The translations under genes were made by a program, and so were the position numbers. Below the pieces are notes generated by a model. The model ran no database searches. It saw only the letters and a list, made by a program, of their open reading frames with translations, and was not told the DNA's origin. Positions 46,178 to 59,043 of a stretch of DNA of 64,000 nt are shown here, in pieces. Origin of the DNA: Pinus tabuliformis (taxonomy: Eukaryota; Streptophyta; Pinopsida; Pinales; Pinaceae); assembly GCA_031772625.1 (NCBI GenBank), contig CM062816.1, positions 1,670,267,058 through 1,670,331,057 of the forward strand, in the 5' to 3' direction. Position 1 is the first letter of the stretch, and every line of letters begins with the position of its first letter.

Positions 46178-47986
46178 TGTAGAGCCTCTAACTTACACCT
46201 TATCATCCACTATTACCTACTGTTTTTCACCACTTACCTCTCTCTTTTGCCTCATTTTCATTGTAAAACCACCCAGATCATTACATTAGATGTCATTAAG
46301 CATGATCAAGTGAGCTTTGCTAATGTGTGACTGTTTTGTTTAGATTTTGACATATTTACAGGCATTCCGCAGCCATCTGCTGATTCCGCAGCCATCTGAT
46401 GATCCCGCAGCCTTTTTGTTAATCTCAAGGTTCCACGTGTCATTTTGCCAAATGAGCCACATGGGCACTTAGGAATCAAGGTGCTCGAGGTTCCTGTGCT
46501 ATTTGTTCAGCCATCCACGTCATCTGTACCTCCGGTCAACAAGGGTCAAGTTACGGTCAACAAAGGCAGCTTAACGGTGATACGTAAGCTGTTGGGTCAC
46601 GTCAGTTCAAACGATGACTTGTCCATGTTACGCGGGTTGTGGGGGACATAATCCAACTCTGGATTCAATGCCCATAACGACTAGAACCTCCAGCTCATCC
46701 ACGCAGGCTTATGACGTGTTATTGAACCTTAATTACGCATGACAGTTAGTTTATTTTTCAGTTTTAGCTGTACGCATTAGGCCATCTTTCAGATGCCTAT
46801 AAAAACTTGCGTCTACGTACGCTTATGTTACTTTTTAGTTGCTGTGTTTTTATGAACTCGTTATCATTTTAGTGCATTCCAAAAATCTGTTTTAATAGTG
46901 CTGTTCTAGCACTCTTGACTGTAATTTTCTGCACATGGAGTAATAGAAGCAGTGCTGTTCTGAAGTTTTCAATACCTTGAGTCTTCTTTGGCATATATGA
47001 ATGGAGGGCCCCTGTTCATGTTAGCCTTGTATAGTATTTTATGATCAACATTTCCTTATTTTCCATTCAGCATTTCCTTTTCTTGAAACATGTACAGCTT
47101 GATTTATTTTCATGTTATTTCATTTCTGGCCTTTATTTTAAGCTGATCAGCATTGTTCTTTTGCAGGTTTTTAACCCGGGATTGCTTGTGTGTTGTGTAT
47201 TTGCTTTATATCTAGTGGTAGTTTCATTTGACAGATTCTAAGTTGCTACTTTACTTTATTTTCATAGCTGATTTTTAGTTTTATTTCTCAAAAGTTGTCT
47301 GCTAACATATGAATGGTCTCTTTATTATAAATTGTCTATCTTTTAGAGATCAGAATACTAATAACTTGCAGCTGGCTTTGGGTACTTTTTAGACTAATCT
47401 TTAACTACTTTCTAATCGTGTCTTACACAGTACTATGTGTTAGAGGCAGAGAGTTAGAAAGAGCAAAACATTACAACTAGTCTTTAAAGTAGATTTTTCT
47501 CATTTTTTTATCATTTCTTAGACTTATCTTTAGCTACTTCCTAATCGTGTCTTACACAGTACTATGTGTTAGAAGCAGAGAGTTAGGAAGAGATAAACAT
47601 TATCATTGGTCTTTTAAGTGATTTTCTTACCTTTTATTTGCAGCAGCATGAATGGTGTCTAATGCCATTAGAAAGTGGTTCTTTGCTTTCAGTTCATTTT
47701 GATTTATTTATTTCTTTCAAGCTTTTCCTTTTCAGCAAGTAGTTAGAAACCACTAATCACACACTCTCACTCATCTAGAATTCACCTTACACACACTTTC
47801 ACTCATCTGTTTATAATCATCACTCCATCTTAGGAAGATAAAATTAACCACAAACAACACCCCCAAACGACAAAAAGACTCTAAGAAGTTGCTTAAGTAC
47901 ATATAGTACACCTTCACTTCATCAGCTTACGAGCCCCGGGTTGACAATTAATGACATCAATTTAGGAACACTAAATTGATTAAACA
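46178..47986 (+). repeat. 3' LTR of the Athila-like element
   Basis: 1809 bp, about 99% identical to 35412-37221, ending attaaaca and followed by gtaga. It carries the same 129-bp tandem duplication (near 47388 and 47517) and the same cgcagcc array. Confidence 0.95.
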
Positions 47987-50028
47987 GTAGACATACTGAG
48001 TTCTTATGGATTCGAGTGTGGGGGTGATTCAGGGTTTTTAGGGAAATGGAGGTTTTGCAGAATGGTTATGGCTCAAAGTATTAAAAAATCAAAGTGAATT
48101 TGATATTTTTTCTTTAATTGACCATGTTATGAGGGTGAATTACTAGAATTTGATAACTGAGTTGGTTTTCCATGGTTAAATACCTGGAATTGGATGAAAT
48201 TAACTGTAACTGGTCGTTGATGGAGGCTACAGAGGTTCGTACGGTTTTGGTACGGATTGATGGATGAGCTGGGATGTCCGCAATGTCTGTGGAGCAATAG
48301 CAGAGGTCTGTGAGCGAATTTGCTATTTGTAGGGGTCGCAATGGCTTTTTTGAGTTTTCAAAGAGAATGCGCAGAAAGAGCGGAAAGAGGGATAATGGGG
48401 CTTTTATAAGAAAAACATTATTTTGGTGGATTTATTAATTTATGAACAGTGGCAATTTTTTGGTTAAAACGGGAAGCGGTTTAGAAGGGCCGTCGCACCG
48501 CTTTTGTGGTGCGGGTGGTATTCGGGAGGGGTCCCCCGATTCCATTCAGTGTTTTCCACATAGCATCGGGGGCCGGGAGGAAAACCACCTTATCAGGCGA
48601 TTAAAGGGCGGACGTCAGGCTGACCCGATATGCTTGTGGGGCGTTGGATGTGTAGGAGGGATGATCAACGGTGATCAGGAGATGGGAGTTGCGCGGGGGT
48701 GGATGATGGGATTTAATTATGGTGGCCTTGGGATTAGTTTAAGGACTAATCCAGGTTTAGGGGATCGGGCTAGACTGTAATGAGGGATTAGGGACTGAGG
48801 GCGGGGTTTTAATGTTTTTTGCGGGATAAGGGGTAGTAACATAGTTTATAGATAAACTAAGGGGTGGGGTTAATTTATATGAGGGAGTTAAATATATATG
48901 GGACAATGGGTTTTTCAGGATTTTTATATATTTAATTAAAAGTTAATATGCAGTGAAATGAGCAAAAGGGGTGTTTGTATTTAAGTATATGAAATGTTGT
49001 GTGTTTTCCACATACTTAGTACTTAGGATAAAATTATTTGGTGGGTTTTGCACATAAAACATGTTCATAGAGGGGTTTTCCTAGGCAAGAGAATTTAACC
49101 TTAGGAAAAGGGGTTTTGTGAGGGGGATGAATGATTTATAAGGGAATTTAACACCTTTCCTTCTTAAGTCATCAAGCCGAGGGTTCAGTCCCACCAGAAG
49201 TCAGAGAAATGCTATGAGCCTCTTTGACTTAAAGAACTATAAGTATTAATATTTTTATTGTGAAAGGGAAGTTAGTAAGTGTCATAGGGGTTAAAATGAA
49301 TGAGGGGGTGTTAAGTAAATCATATTGTAAACCATTGTTTTTGCTTTGTCCTCTACTTATGCACTTTTGAAAATTGCATTTAATATGATGACATAAGTGC
49401 ATTTGTATAATCACATGACATTTCTGCAACCTTTCTACTACTTACCCACTTACTCATCCTACCATTTTTTCTTCACTTTATTTGGGTGCATTTAGGCTAG
49501 CAAACCCTTATCAATATTTTTTTTTTCTTTACAAAATAAACTATCTAATTCTAACCTTATATCCTCCAAGGGCTCAAATTAAACTGATGAGCTCCTTTTA
49601 TTCACTCTACCTATCTAATGATCTGCCAAGATTACACTATTTGGTCAGATTTTATTCTCTAACTATAAACATAAAATTCAAAGCATGAAATAGCCAAGTT
49701 TAAACAATTTGACTATCATGGATTGTGGCATGAGTAACAAGTTGCACACAATAATTTATTATGCATAAAAGGTAAATAGTAGTGGCACTTTGACTTGCAC
49801 ACTTTCATGGTCTCTTTTTGTCTTTTGGGGTTCATATATTTTCATCTTTTTTGACCTTTTCATTATTTTTGTCCTTTGATTATTCTTTTAGGAAATACCC
49901 TCTTTAAATTTTTTAATTTTTTAATATGGAAAACATTTACAGAAAGCAAAGGTATGTACAATATTACAAGGTTTAATCTTAGTCATTTAAAATTATGAGT
50001 CCTATTGGTATAGGAACCTAACAGGCTG

Positions 50029-50740
50029 TATTCAGGGGCTAGCTATTTGGCACTTACAATTTTTAGCGGTCATTAGTAATATGCAGTGCCAGGAACATGG
50101 AAGTTTAGCATGCATCAGATTAGTTCATGATATATGGAGCATATATATTTATTGCATGCAAGCACTAGAGATGAGGAATGGATGGATTCCAACATTTTTC
50201 AGAGCTATGTCGTAGTAGGTCTGGCTATGGGATCCAGGGATTCAGTTGGTTGATATATCACTTTGTCTCATGATGAGAAGAGTCATGGCGAAGAGTGATC
50301 TAGTTCCCTCTTCGGTTGACACATGGGGGTTTACGAAGGCCTTCATCATATGGAGAGGTAGGTTTTCCCTATTGCTACACAGGTTCAAGGTTACCTTTGG
50401 ATGGGTAGGCTTTGGCATCATGGAGATGCCTGGGCAGGATCTATTTGACATTTGTCAGTATTTCACTATTGGGTTTCAGGAGAGGAGGATACACTATGTG
50501 CATGATGGGCAATCAGTTGTAATCAGAGTGACGCAACGTCGACATGGTGGCATATTTTTGAGATTATCATGGGACCCTTGTATCGAGGGATTCATTTATG
50601 ATAGGATGGTGTAGGGATTCAAGGTGACTTAGTGGCACATTTGGGACCTTGATATTGTTTGCAGTGATAGTTTGGTCAACACAGAGAGAGCGCTTGTTTG
50701 AGAATTTCTTGACGACAAGCAATTTTTGGCGGGGGAGGAC
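50029..50740 (+). other. 3' interior of LTR element C with polypurine tract
   Basis: Leads into LTR C through the purine tract ttggcgggggaggac (50726-50740), so it is the 3' end of a plus-strand element. A 123-codon plus-strand frame at 50246-50614 (SVDTWGFTKAFIIWRGRF, FTIGFQERRIHYVHDG) shows no family that I recognise. It might be the tail of an extra ORF. The left part of the element was displaced by the A-prime LTR. Confidence 0.5.
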
Positions 50741-51949
50741 TGTAATATCCCCAATTTTGTGAGCATGGGAGTCACTAAGGAATTTTACCCAATTTTAGTA
50801 ATATTAATTAAAAAGGGGCAAATATTATTGGAGAAAGGTGGCTAGTATTACTTTATCAGAGAATAGCGGCAAATTATTATTTTATTAAATGGTGGCAAAA
50901 GTGACTTAGTAGAAAATGGCCCCCACCAATAAAATAATATTAAAAAAAAGAAGTCTAGAGGAATGAGGAGAAATTATAAAAGGAGGATGGACTCATTTTG
51001 TGGATTATCTTCTACATTTGCAAAAAAACACTCACTTGTACGCTTTGTTGTTTAGCAAGTCTACCAGTTGTTTAGCCACGAATATCTCACGCGGGAGATT
51101 CAACCTCTACTTCGGGGAACCATCCGTGCCTGCCCTAGGGAGGCTGTTCTACAAGAGATTTTAGGGATTTAGGGGCATCAACATACATCAATCACCATCA
51201 CAGAGAGAGGGAAGTGCATATTTCTGGGCAGCCAGAAAACATGCAGACAGAACTTAAGATCAACAGGGGACTCATTGCTTTTCGGGAGATCAGGGAGCTG
51301 AGGAGGTAGCATAGAGCAATAATTTTCACTGGAGTTTGTAGCTAGCTGAGCCAACTACCAGCAACTCACATTTTTGAGTAGAGGGACAACTCAAAGGCCA
51401 CCCAACAGAAATTCGTGGTGTTTGGGGAGAAATTGATCTTGGCTAAGAGTCATCCGGGTAGTCAGGAGTTGGATAGCAGGGGTAAATACAACATTTTGGA
51501 GGAGTTTGTAGAGGGATTTGTAGGCAGTTTACAACATGTCGAATTTGGCATCCATATCTAGGGTGAGGCTCCAAGGGGGTCGAAAATCAGAAGTCAAAAC
51601 CAACCAAATTCCCTTCTAGGTTTTTCTAGGTTTTGGCCAAGGAGTCCGGGGTTAAAAGCACACAATTTTCTGGGTGGTTTTAGTGCACTTTCCAGCCAAT
51701 TGAAGTTTAGTAGTGTAGTAGTTTTATGGGTAGCACAATGCAGATTGATGCAACAGCTAGGCAACCTTCAACTCAACCATATTCCTACTTGGGTTTGGTT
51801 CTGCTTGTCCATTGAGACAAGCCCAAGTGCACCATTCCACTGTATATTGTATTTGGCTTGCATAATTATAATAAAATGGCTCAAAAGTTCTTCATTTGCA
51901 GTTTTTCTGTGGGTTCTTAATGGATATTTCGTTTTTGTATTTTGTTGCA
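50741..51949 (+). repeat. 3' LTR of element C
   Basis: Begins tgtaatatcccc after the polypurine tract. The first 700 bases match the inverted fragment at 20754-21461. The right end is placed at ttgttgca (51949) because Sirevirus-like coding remnants start soon after, but no partner LTR is present to confirm it. A TATA-like tataaaagg lies near 50975. The gypsy assignment is by LTR start style only. Confidence 0.65.
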
Positions 51950-54900
51950 TAGGGTAATTGCTATTATAACTTGTATTTCCTATTTAGGAACATTACAAAG
52001 AAAAATCAAAAGGAGAAAGTGTTGAAGGCATATTGGATCTTGAATTAGAACTTATCAGTGCATTAGAATAAATTGATAACCTTAGAAAGAATAAAAAGAG
52101 ACTATACAAGTAAATCATATTCATTAAGACTGAAAGAGAGGAAGCAAAATAGTGGAATAAGTGTTGAACAATAAACTAAAATAAAAGGAAGAAAACTATG
52201 ATAATATTGAAGAAAAAGTTGTCTCTTTAAGGAAAGAGCTAGATAAGTTGAACAAAAACATGAAAATCCGTCAAACCCTGGATGCTATCATCAACATTCA
52301 AAGCTCACATATGACAATACCATTCTTGGTTATATGGGTGAGACTTCATTCAAATAATATGAAAACTCTAAGTCACCAAGTAAGGAATTTGAAGAAAATT
52401 TTTAAATCTCCAATCTTAACAAGTGCAAGGACAATAAATAAGAGGAGTCTAGAAACATTGCTACTCCAAAAAGCTATGTTGATCCTCTCAAGAAGTTCAT
52501 TCACAATGTAGGTAGAAATCTAATAAGGGACAAGGAATGAAAAGCTTCTTCTAAGTAGATCAACTCCATAGGAACCATTCCATTACAACAATTATATAAA
52601 TCCAAGTATCAAACTATTTTTCTTGGTTATTGTTTCTTATACAAAATTTTTGGACATTAAGCAATACAGTGTAAAGCTTATAATGATTATGTCGAAGGTT
52701 CTCACTAAACCTATAAGAATAAGCTTGTAGAAAATAGAGTAAGAGATAATGATGGCTTCAATGATAGAAATACTAATTATTTTGCTCCATTATCCAAGTA
52801 TAGTATATAGTGTTATAGTGCAACAATTTTGGACATATGGCATGAAATTGTCGTAAAAAGAAAAGAGAAGGGTTTTGGAAGAAAATAGGAAGAATGACCA
52901 ACAAAAAAATGTGGACTGGTTATGTATCCTCAAAACAACCAAAGTCAATGGTACATTAATAGTGGGTGTTCTAAACGCATGATCAAAGATCAAAAGAAAT
53001 TTATTACTATAATAGAAGAAAGAGGAGGAAATGTGTCTTTTGGTGACAATGGATCTAGAAGAATCCATGGAAGAGGTGCTATAAGCCTTGAAAATGGTAG
53101 GAATAAATCACAAATTTTTTTGTATGTTGAAGGACTCAAATGTAATATTTTAAGTGCCAGCCACATGTGTGATCAAGGTTATGATCTCACTTTTTGTTCT
53201 AAACATTGTGAAATAAGGAAGACTAATTTAGGAAGATTAATGGAAAGAATGATAAGGACACTAGGAAATATATATCTGCTTAATGAAATTCAAAGAGAAA
53301 AATGCTACGTTGGATAGACAAAGGAGAGTTGGTTATGGCATAAAAGGCTAGGACGCTTGAGCTTTGATAGTTTGCTAAAAATCAACATAACAAAAGCAAT
53401 GAGTGATATGCCCAAAATCGTGAAACCAACAAGCATCATATGTGAATCTTGCCAACATAGGAAATATATAAGAGTAAGCTTCAAGTCAAAGGAGTGCTCA
53501 AGATCAACATAATTAGAGCTTGCTTATATGGTTCTATGTGAACTATCAAGAATGACAACCCTACAAGGTGAAAGGTATATCAGAAGAACACATTATCAGA
53601 AATAAGACAAGACTTGTTTGTAAGGGCTATGCACAAATTGAAGGAATTGAATTCGAAGAAACTTTTGCTCGAGTTTCCAAATTAGAAGAAATAATAATTT
53701 CTTATCATTTTCATGTTCAAAAGGCTTCAAATTTTATTAGATGGATGTTAAGTCATCCTTTCTAAATGGAGATTTAAAGAAATAGGTATACATTGAACAA
53801 CCAACATGATTTTACTTGTCCAAAAATAAATTTTGCGTGTAGATTGAAGAAATATCTTTATGGGTTAAAATAAGCTCTAAGAGCTTAGTATGGTAGGATG
53901 TACCGCTATCTTGGCAACAACAAGGCTTAAAAATAGGGGTAGATGAAGATAATCTCTACAATATGGAAAGGGAAATCTTACTAATTACACTTGTATATGT
54001 GGATGATCTGATTTTTGGAAGCAATAACGATGATAATGAGTCATGGATTTTCTCATGAAATGTCAAAGGAATTTGAAATTTCAAAGATTGGATAATTATC
54101 CTTCTTTCTTGGACTAAAATTTTCTCAAACTAATGAAGGAATATTCATTGGCGAAACCAAATACCTCAAGGAGATGCTCAAGTGATTCAGAATGGAAGAA
54201 TGTGCACCAGTCAGCACCCCTTATGATTATTGGATGTAATTTAAGCAAGGATGTTGAATCTCCTGAAGCCAATTCATCACTTTACATATCTACTATTGGG
54301 AGTCTACTATATAAGAAAGCTTCAAAACTAGACATTATGCAGGAAATTGGAATAGTTGCAAGATTTCAATTAACATCAAAGGAAACACATATGCAAGTAG
54401 TAAAACGGATATTCAATACTTAAAGGCCACACTCAATTTTTGGAATTAGTATCCCAAGAGTACATATTTCACATCATCAACATACATAGACACAGATTGG
54501 GCATGTAGCATTGATGACATAAAAGGCATCAATGGGACTGTTTTTTCTTCGAAGATTCCCTTGTATCTTGGTGAGGCATCAAGCAATCATAAATCTCTCT
54601 TTCTACGTTTGAATTTGAATACATAGCAACAACAAATTGTTGTACCCAAGTTCATTGGTTGAAACAAACTTTACAAGACATCAAAGTGGAATATGATCAG
54701 CCCATTTTTATTTTTTGCAACAACATTAGTGCAATTAATATCTCAAAAAATCATGTCACGCACTAAAAAAAAACCATATTCCAATCAAGTATAATTTCCT
54801 CAGAGAAAAAGTCGCTAAGAAAAATGTAAAGATGGGATATATTGGCACCAAAGATCATATTTTTGGGATATTTTACTAAACCTCTACATAGAGAAAAAAT

Positions 54901-56399
54901 TGAATATCTCAGGTAGAAGTTGGGAGTGATCTCTCCTTTATCTCAGCAAAAGGAAGCACAAACTCAGGGGGATAATTTTTTGTTATTGATGTCAAAGGGG
55001 GAGATAATTTAGACATGGGGAGTAGTTGACAAGTATGAAGAAAATGCAGACATTGGGAACAACCATAAGAATAAATATATATATAAGTGTCTCCACCAAT
55101 AACAAAGGGGGGGATTGTTGAAAATGGTTGTCATTGATGTCAAAGGTTGTCCGAAAGAAAGAGAAAATTACAAAGTCAAATATAATATTTAGAGACCTTT
55201 CTAGTAATATATGGCACTCCCTCTAATTCCATAGAAGTGAAGAGATATAAAATATTTTGTCAAAATGACCCAACAAAAGTACAAGTAGGCTCCATTTGCA
55301 TACTCTATTTTTGAAGGAATTTTTACTCCAATTACCTTGCTCAAATGAGAGCATAATATATATGGTTGTAAATATTATCATGATATCTTTCTAATGATAT
55401 ATGACACACCTTCTAAATCCTCATGATTGAGGAGAAATGGATTTTTGAATATTTACTATACATTATGCTAGTTTCACCAGTCAACCCAACCAGTGAACAA
55501 GTTAGCCCTAACCCAACATCCAAACACACTATAAATAGGCTTGAAAATGAGAATTTCTAATCACTTGACTCAAGCATTTGGTTTTGTGTTTAGGAGAGCA
55601 AAGGAGCAGGTCTGAAGTTCATACCTCATGAACCAAGAAGAAGTGAAGTGAAGTTATTTTGTTTGAGGTCTTTTTTTGAGGGTTGAGCACATGTGTGCTT
55701 GGAGGACGAGTATGATGAGTTCTAGTTAAGATAAAGTTGAGCTTTAGGCCTATCTTAAAGGCCAAATTTTGTCCTTATAGAGCCCGAGTTTTAGGCCTGT
55801 CTTAAGGCCGAGTTGCAGTTTTGATTTTAGGGTCGAGTTTTGTCCTTGTGAAGGTCGAGTTTTAGGGCTAGGTAATATTTTTTTAAGGACAAGTTTCAGA
55901 GGACGAGTTATGTTGTTTTAAGGTTGAGTTTCAGGGGACGAGTTATGTTGTTTTAAGGTTGAGTTTTATGGGTGAGTTCCACTATTTGAGGGTCTAGTTC
56001 GATCCTGGTTTGAAGGACAATTCTTAGTGTCTTGAATGCCAAGTTCAGGCCTAATTTGAAGTCTAAGTTTTGATGTATTGAAGGTTGAGTTCAGGTTGTA
56101 ACCTACAATTACTATAAGCTGGTGCTTACTGAGGATTGTGTCCTCACTTCTTGATAGGTTGGAGCCTGCAATTTTTGTAAGCTGGTGTTTAGAGGATTGG
56201 TGTCCTCATAAAATATTGTAATAAATTAAAGACTTTTTCAAGTATTTCTTCTTCAAATTATGATTTGTACTTCAATCTCTATGTTCATACATTATGGATA
56301 ATTGATTATGTGATGTGAATTTACTTTCAAGATTAATCAAGTGAAAAATTGCCAAAAATAACAAAATATTGATTCACCTCGCTCTTAGTATTTCCAACA
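51950..56399 (+). mobile_element. Ty1/copia element, Sirevirus (SIRE/Maximus) type, decayed, 5' part missing
   Basis: Plus-strand remnants in copia order. First comes the coiled-coil gag tail (LRKELDKLNKNMKIRQTLD at about 52215), then the zinc-knuckle region and a protease-like segment at 52922-53317 (WYINSGCSKRM, VSFGDNGSRRIHGRG). Next come a pre-integrase piece (WHKRLGRLSFDSLL near 53335) and reverse transcriptase pieces ([20 protein letters not shown] near 53605, VYVDDLIFG near 53995). The RNase H end follows to about 54930, then the purine tract acaaaggggggga and the LTR. Most of integrase is absent and the frame is broken many times, so this is an old copy. The gag coiled coil and protein wording favour the Sirevirus branch. 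No 5' LTR is in the window; element C adjoins it on the left. Confidence 0.8.
55116..56399 (+). repeat. 3' LTR of the Sirevirus-type element
   Basis: 1284 bp from tgttgaaaatgg to tatttccaaca, directly after a polypurine tract. From about 55735 to 56100 it is built of degenerate short units around gagttttagg/cgagtttcag, including two near-perfect copies of a 33-bp unit (aggggacgagttatgttg) near 55912-55975. A short degenerate repeat pair around ggattg.gtcctca lies at 56120-56210. Confidence 0.75.
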
Positions 56400-59043
56400 T
56401 CAATATATAATTTTTCATCTATTGCTACTTTTAGGGTGGAAAAACTAGAGAAACCGGGTTACAAGTTCCATTTTAAAGGTAGGTCTCAATTTGAAAATTT
56501 GTGGTCAACAACCTACCTTAGCCATTTTGAGGCATTAAATGGAATTTTTGGTGGTCAAATCCTTATTCTCATAGGTTACATCTACTTGATGCTATTCTAA
56601 ACACTGAAACCTTTGCAACAATGAAGTGATCACCATAACTAGATCTCATATGAAAAAGTTATGCTTCTTGCAAGTTGACCTACCTTATTAACCACCATGG
56701 TATGCGTGACCTCCATTACTCATGCATGTGGGGCTATTTTAAAAAATTCTAGAAGATCCAAATCCTTTTTATTAATTAATGGTTAAAGATGCAAAAACCC
56801 TAACCCTACATGGCTATCTTGGTATGTTAAATATTGGGTCACTCGGAGGAGAATGAGTTCCATTCTTAGTAATTTATTTCTTCCTTAATTGAGGAGAGCA
56901 TATAGGAGTGATATTTTAGAGCATAAGGGAAGAGAAATAGATTTTGTAGTAGCCATTCAAGTCATAAGGTCAAAAGAAACTCTATAGTAAATGTCTCTTA
57001 ATTTGTATTTGAATTTTCATAATTGAATAAAAGAAAGTAAAAGATAAACTTGACCTTTTGACCTAGATGAGAAAAAACATATAAATGCTTAGAGCAGTGA
57101 ACTTCGTGGGGAGAGGACGAAGATTTTAGCATTCTAAGCGTGAATTTTGAAGCAACGCAACCCTAAGGGGGTATTTTAAAATTAATTGTGATACAAGTTT
57201 TTAATTTTTTATTTGGTGGCGACTACATGTCATAACTCATTTGTTTGATCTATTGGAACTTTAACGCCGCTTTGTTAAATTATATTACACATTTACACAA
57301 ATGACTAATTTGAGTTGTATTGGGATGTAATATTTTGTTAATATTTCTTATGGAGTTTGTATAATAATTTATATTTAAAAATATTACATATTTAAATAAC
57401 TGCTTAATAATTTATATTTAAAAATATGAGATATTTTAAATAAAAATATACTAAATAAGAAAATATATCTTTAATTTTTTTATTATCAAAGTATGACAAA
57501 AGAGGTACACACATTTAATGTGCATACAAAATTAGTTTAGATCTATTTTAACTTTTGATCTACTAAGTTTATCTCTTGAGATGCAAACTTCTTTTAGAGT
57601 GAAAGAGATTTGATCCCTCTCAGTGTTTGATAGATATAGTGTTAATATGGATCTAGAGTGGTTTAATCCTCCATTTAAATAGGCTATATTCCACATAAAT
57701 ACCATGGATTCTCATACCATGGGTGAATACCTTGAAGTTACGCTATTTTTTTATTAATTTGATTTTATTTTGACCAAGTCAAAATGTTTTCACTTAGGAA
57801 ATTTTTTACCTTTATTTTATTTTATTTTGGTGAAGTTAAAAAATGAATAATTTTATTTAAAAAATAAAAATATTATATTAAAGAATATTGTATTATTTTT
57901 TAAAATAAAGATATTGCATTTTAAAATATTATATTCAAATTCTAGAGTCTAAAAAATGCCTATTTTACTTTAATCTTATTTTAATTTATTTTAATTTTAA
58001 TTTTTAATTTTTTAATGCAATTTGAGTGAGTCAAAATGTTAAACAGGAAAGGACATGACATTACAACATCTCTACCATACTAGGTTGGAGAACGCCTCAC
58101 AATAAAAAAATGTTCATAATATATGGTTAAATACATACACACAAACACATTTAATGTGTTTATGCTAGTCTTATTCTTAAATATAAAACATGTAACAACT
58201 ACATAATAAGCGATTGGAATTCAAACTTCTATGGATTTCAATTAATCTTAAAATGATTTTCTTATATGATTTTTTAAAGTTAAAAAGCTTTGATTTCCTT
58301 AAATGAATGATGTTTTTTACTAATATATTTTATTCATTATTTAAGAATATCACATCATGTTGAAGGAGTTGAGCTTAAGTGGTAGAGGCACATATTGTTT
58401 TTTTGGTTGTGGCAGGTTTAAATATTTGGACACATGCTGTACTTGGTGAAAATTGTGAAAAAGGCCTATAAACAAGTTTAAATTATAACATAAACAATAT
58501 TTTTATTAATATATTTATTTTATTTTAAATGATTTTGTTAGCAATATTAAAAATTATGATTGTAATATTTTTGTAAATTTGATTTGAAATATAGGGTGTT
58601 AAATAAATAACACAACATTTCAAAATAGGTGTGAAACTAATCACTAAATGTGACCTTTAAAAAACAACAATTATATAAGGTTCTTGTCCATTTAGTAATT
58701 GTGTTATAGGACCACATGTCAATCACACCAACTCCAATAGACACATGTTAAGCTCCAAGGTATACACATCTATGAAAAGGTTATGATGTGGGCACCTCGT
58801 ACCAAATGCTCCAATGCTCCCTCCTCAGTCATTGTGTCCTTGTAGGTCCACCATATCTACATGATTACTTTTCAAACTAAGAATTCTCAAGTCATGTACA
58901 ATCTTTCATGCATGTAACTAAGTCTCCCCATGCAACCTAGAGCTCAATGGCTTCCTTCAAGATGTTCAATCCTCTTCCTCCTGAGTAGGTTGTCCTCCAA
59001 ATCAAGAAATAATGATTTCCATGTGTTCTCGCAAGAGGAAATT
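56400..59043. other. AT-rich unassigned DNA
   Basis: About 2.6 kb with no supported gene or RNA. A stretch at 57655-57780 (tttaaataggctatattcc, accatgggtgaatacc) resembles part of the DNA-transposon-like insert at 27280-27380, so a decayed relative may lie here. Its ends could not be fixed. Two ccctaaccc-like units near 56800 are too few to be telomeric. Confidence 0.4.

Larger units (their letters stand above)
35412..47986 (+). mobile_element. Ty3/gypsy LTR retrotransposon, Athila-like (young, nearly whole)
   Basis: A complete element with identical 5-bp flanks gtaga (35407-35411 and 47987-47991), LTRs of 1810 and 1809 bp with tgtagagcc...attaaaca ends, a perfect tRNA-Asp primer site, gag-protease, pol, a long spacer, an extra ORF and a polypurine tract. 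The LTRs differ at about 17 positions, near 1%, so it is the youngest datable insertion here. The reading frames are long, with about two visible breaks. Athila is favoured by the tRNA-Asp primer, the absence of a chromodomain and the extra ORF after integrase. It is inserted in LTR A-prime. Confidence 0.95.
31233..50023 (-). mobile_element. LTR A-prime: very long LTR related to LTR A, split by the Athila-like element
   Basis: The left arm opens tgttatcactc at 31233, and its first 150 bases clearly match LTR A (accacaaaccaatctt, cagagagggctctctct). The right arm (47992-50023) shares the LTR A right half: the caccgcttttgtg block near 48490, caagggctcaaattaaactg near 49567, gtagtggcactt near 49786 and the terminus cctaaca at 50023. 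The flanks are ggccg (31228-31232) and ggctg (50024-50028), a target duplication with one C/T difference. Without the Athila-like insert the repeat would be about 6.2 kb, against 2.85 kb for LTR A. The difference is about the size of the ORF between the arms. No internal region or second LTR is present, so it is best read as a solo LTR. Confidence 0.65.

Noticed and set aside
56790-56815. Telomere-like ccctaaccc
   Set aside because: Only about two units, not the plant repeat in tandem.
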